This document shows, piece after piece, positions 31,969-33,118 of a stretch of 33,118 bases of DNA; the stretch's first letter is position 1; each line of letters starts with the position of its first letter. Position numbers and translations under genes: made by a program. The notes beneath the pieces were generated by a model. That model was not told the DNA's origin and made no database searches. It saw only the letters and a list, made by a program, of their open reading frames with translations. The stretch is from the NCBI GenBank assembly GCA_944321645.1, contig CALUMB010000028.1, positions 1 to 33,118 on the forward strand, read 5' to 3'. The DNA is from an uncultured Prevotella sp. (GTDB lineage: Bacteria > Bacteroidota > Bacteroidia > Bacteroidales > Bacteroidaceae).

Positions 31969-32010
31969 ATTATCTTACGCACAGGCACCATCTTTCACGC
32001 AAAAAATCAT

Positions 32011-32018
32011 TATCTTTG
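32011..32018 (+). promoter_or_regulatory. -7 box upstream of the last gene
   Basis: TATCTTTG matches TAnnTTTG; no clear -33 TTTG. The leader to the expected start is about 75-80 bases. A working promoter here argues that the damaged gene downstream was expressed until recently or still is. Confidence 0.55.
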
Positions 32019-32099
32019 CAACGTGCTACGCCACGCCGCGCCACAGCCGCGCAGCAAGGAGGCACGCCAAACATTATTAACTAAAAACAAAAGCAACGC

Positions 32100-33062
32100 A
32101 TAAAGAAAGTCTTATTGGCCGCGCTGGCAATTTTAGGGTGGGGCATTTTAACATTCGCCAAGGATTGGGAAAGTCCGGCTCCTGTACTCGTGAACAAAAG
32201 CGAACTGCTGAACTACGACGGAAAGCGGTACTACTTCAGCCTTGAGTGCGACGTTTCGCGCCTCGACGAAAACTTGCACACGCTCGTATCAAGGCTGCTG
32301 TTCAGCGAAAAGACGCCTTCAGTAGAGGAAGGCTATGAGGCGTTCAGGCAAAAGCTCCTGGCAGGCCACATAGCCCCCAAAACCCAAGACACGCCGCAGG
32401 GGGCAAAGGTAGACTCGGCACTGTACACAGTGAAGGTGCTCGACAACACGTCAGAAAACTACGTTACAATCTCCGTCAACGTAAAGAACAACCTGCAGGC
32501 CATACTGCCCAACGAGAAGGCAGGCCGCGTGCCTAAGAACTTGGACGTGAAATTCTCCTACGACCTAAAGAAAGGCAAGGTTATCACAACGCAAGACGTG
32601 TTCGCCAAGAGGACTGCCACACACAGGGTCACAATCGTGGCAGACGACATAAAGTCGCTCTGGATAGACAAAGGCGACATTTACCTCTGCTCGGCAAACA
32701 AGACCGTGCAGCAACCAATTGGAAAGTTTGTGGATTACTACACAGAAAATTTCAAGAAGATGTACGGCAAAGGCCGCCTCGCCTACCAGCAAAACCGCTA
32801 CAAAGAAAATAAGGCCAAAGCCATACCATGGAAGCCGATGAGCACTGCCGCCAGTGGCAAAGCGCCGGCAGGCAGAGCCACCGAGCAGCGCAAAAGCCCG
32901 CAAGACACAAAGATTGCCATCGGCTCGTTCGACGTAGGCGGCCCGCAAAGCACTGGCGAGGTAGTGACAACACATGGACAGGCATCGGCCAAGAAGCTCG
33001 ACAAGCAGCCACAGTTCCCAGGCGGCGACGCCGCATTATTCAAATGGTTCTACCGTAATTAG
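32100..33062 (+). CDS. Exported TonB-domain-like protein, start and end damaged
   Basis: About 320 residues. The reading frame opens with ATA at 32100 followed by AAG AAA GTC TTA, where a start ATG (MKKVLLAALAILGWGILTFA, a normal signal peptide) is expected. The only other upstream choice is TTG 32115, which would lose both lysines. The middle (about 30-200) has an envelope-domain look (VNKSELLNYDGKRYYFSLEC, then LDVKFSYDLKKGKVITTQDV) but I do not recognise it. A basic, low-complexity linker leads to KQPQFPGGDAALFKWFYRN, the opening of a TonB C-terminal domain, where a TAG cuts it off after about 15 of about 80 residues. It is probably a pseudogene, or at least a truncated gene. Confidence 0.6.
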   Translation: MKKVLLAALAILGWGILTFAKDWESPAPVLVNKSELLNYDGKRYYFSLECDVSRLDENLHTLVSRLLFSEKTPSVEEGYEAFRQKLLAGHIAPKTQDTPQGAKVDSALYTVKVLDNTSENYVTISVNVKNNLQAILPNEKAGRVPKNLDVKFSYDLKKGKVITTQDVFAKRTATHRVTIVADDIKSLWIDKGDIYLCSANKTVQQPIGKFVDYYTENFKKMYGKGRLAYQQNRYKENKAKAIPWKPMSTAASGKAPAGRATEQRKSPQDTKIAIGSFDVGGPQSTGEVVTTHGQASAKKLDKQPQFPGGDAALFKWFYRN

Positions 33063-33118
33063 TGTGAATTAACTATGCTCATATCCAGACCACCATAAAA
33101 GAATAGGATCGCTATTCG
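33063..33118 (+). other. Possible out-of-frame remnant of the TonB domain
   Basis: Read from 33068 in another frame the sequence gives INYAHIQTTIKE, then TAG. INYA fits the (I/V)xYP position that normally follows the FPGGxxALxxWLxxN motif, so the frame may have shifted by an 8-base insertion or duplication (AATTA is repeated at 33057 and 33067). Too short to be sure. Confidence 0.3.

Overview
The window looks like chromosomal DNA from a high-GC member of the Bacteroidales, most likely Prevotellaceae. Several things point that way. Bacteroidetes-type promoters (-33 TTTG/TTG, 19-20 bp spacer, -7 TAnnTTTG) sit upstream of many genes. Shine-Dalgarno sequences are largely absent. Typical Bacteroidetes families are present (DUF4924, zinc metalloprotease of the DUF5117 type, DUF2461/TIGR02453, DUF4136, DUF6359-like lipoproteins). 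The intergenic repeats also resemble those scattered through Prevotella-like genomes. The genus is an inference; no rRNA is present to settle it. I see no phage, integrase, transposase or CRISPR array.

Layout. Bases 1-580 hold a hairpin-type repeat and no gene. At 581-2852 are a lipoprotein with a predicted beta-solenoid and a TetR-type regulator. On the minus strand follow a MIDAS-containing von Willebrand A protein (3686-2949) and a three-gene operon: DUF2461 protein, low-molecular-weight tyrosine phosphatase, exported zinc metalloprotease (7605-4006). The divergent gene nth (7749-8399) and a GH25 lysozyme (8872-9678) come next, separated by tandem and inverted repeats. A complete heavy-metal-type RND efflux operon (periplasmic adaptor, inner-membrane pump, TolC-like channel) runs on the minus strand from 15377 to 9944. 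Upstream of it, also on the minus strand, an ECF-type sigma factor and its start-to-stop coupled partner (16962-15619) are preceded by two tandem 66-bp repeats that carry promoter-like boxes.

At 17379-17453 is tRNA-Val(TAC) with a clear promoter and terminator. At 18061-18346 is a structured non-coding RNA with a strong promoter and a perfect 12-bp closing helix; a 6S-like RNA is the leading guess. Then come a secreted PDZ/DUF4136/PDZ protein with an outer-membrane beta-barrel partner (18427-20393) and, on the minus strand, a ROK sugar kinase.

From 21680 to 29965 lies a plus-strand housekeeping stretch: LysE-family exporter, DUF4924 protein, rfbD, prfC, threonylcarbamoyl-AMP synthase, ClC channel with CBS domains, fmt, a 42-residue small protein and rpe. 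The right end carries two lipoproteins, one with eight CxxC zinc-finger half-sites, then a repeat cluster. The last gene is a TonB-domain-like protein that seems to have lost its ATG start and its C-terminus.

The most unusual layer is non-coding. A family of roughly 200-bp hairpin elements occurs in both orientations. A 139-bp direct repeat pair flanks one of these elements. Promoter-bearing tandem repeats sit upstream of the sigma factor. In three genes (nth, GH25 lysozyme, fmt) the stop codon itself lies inside a repeat.
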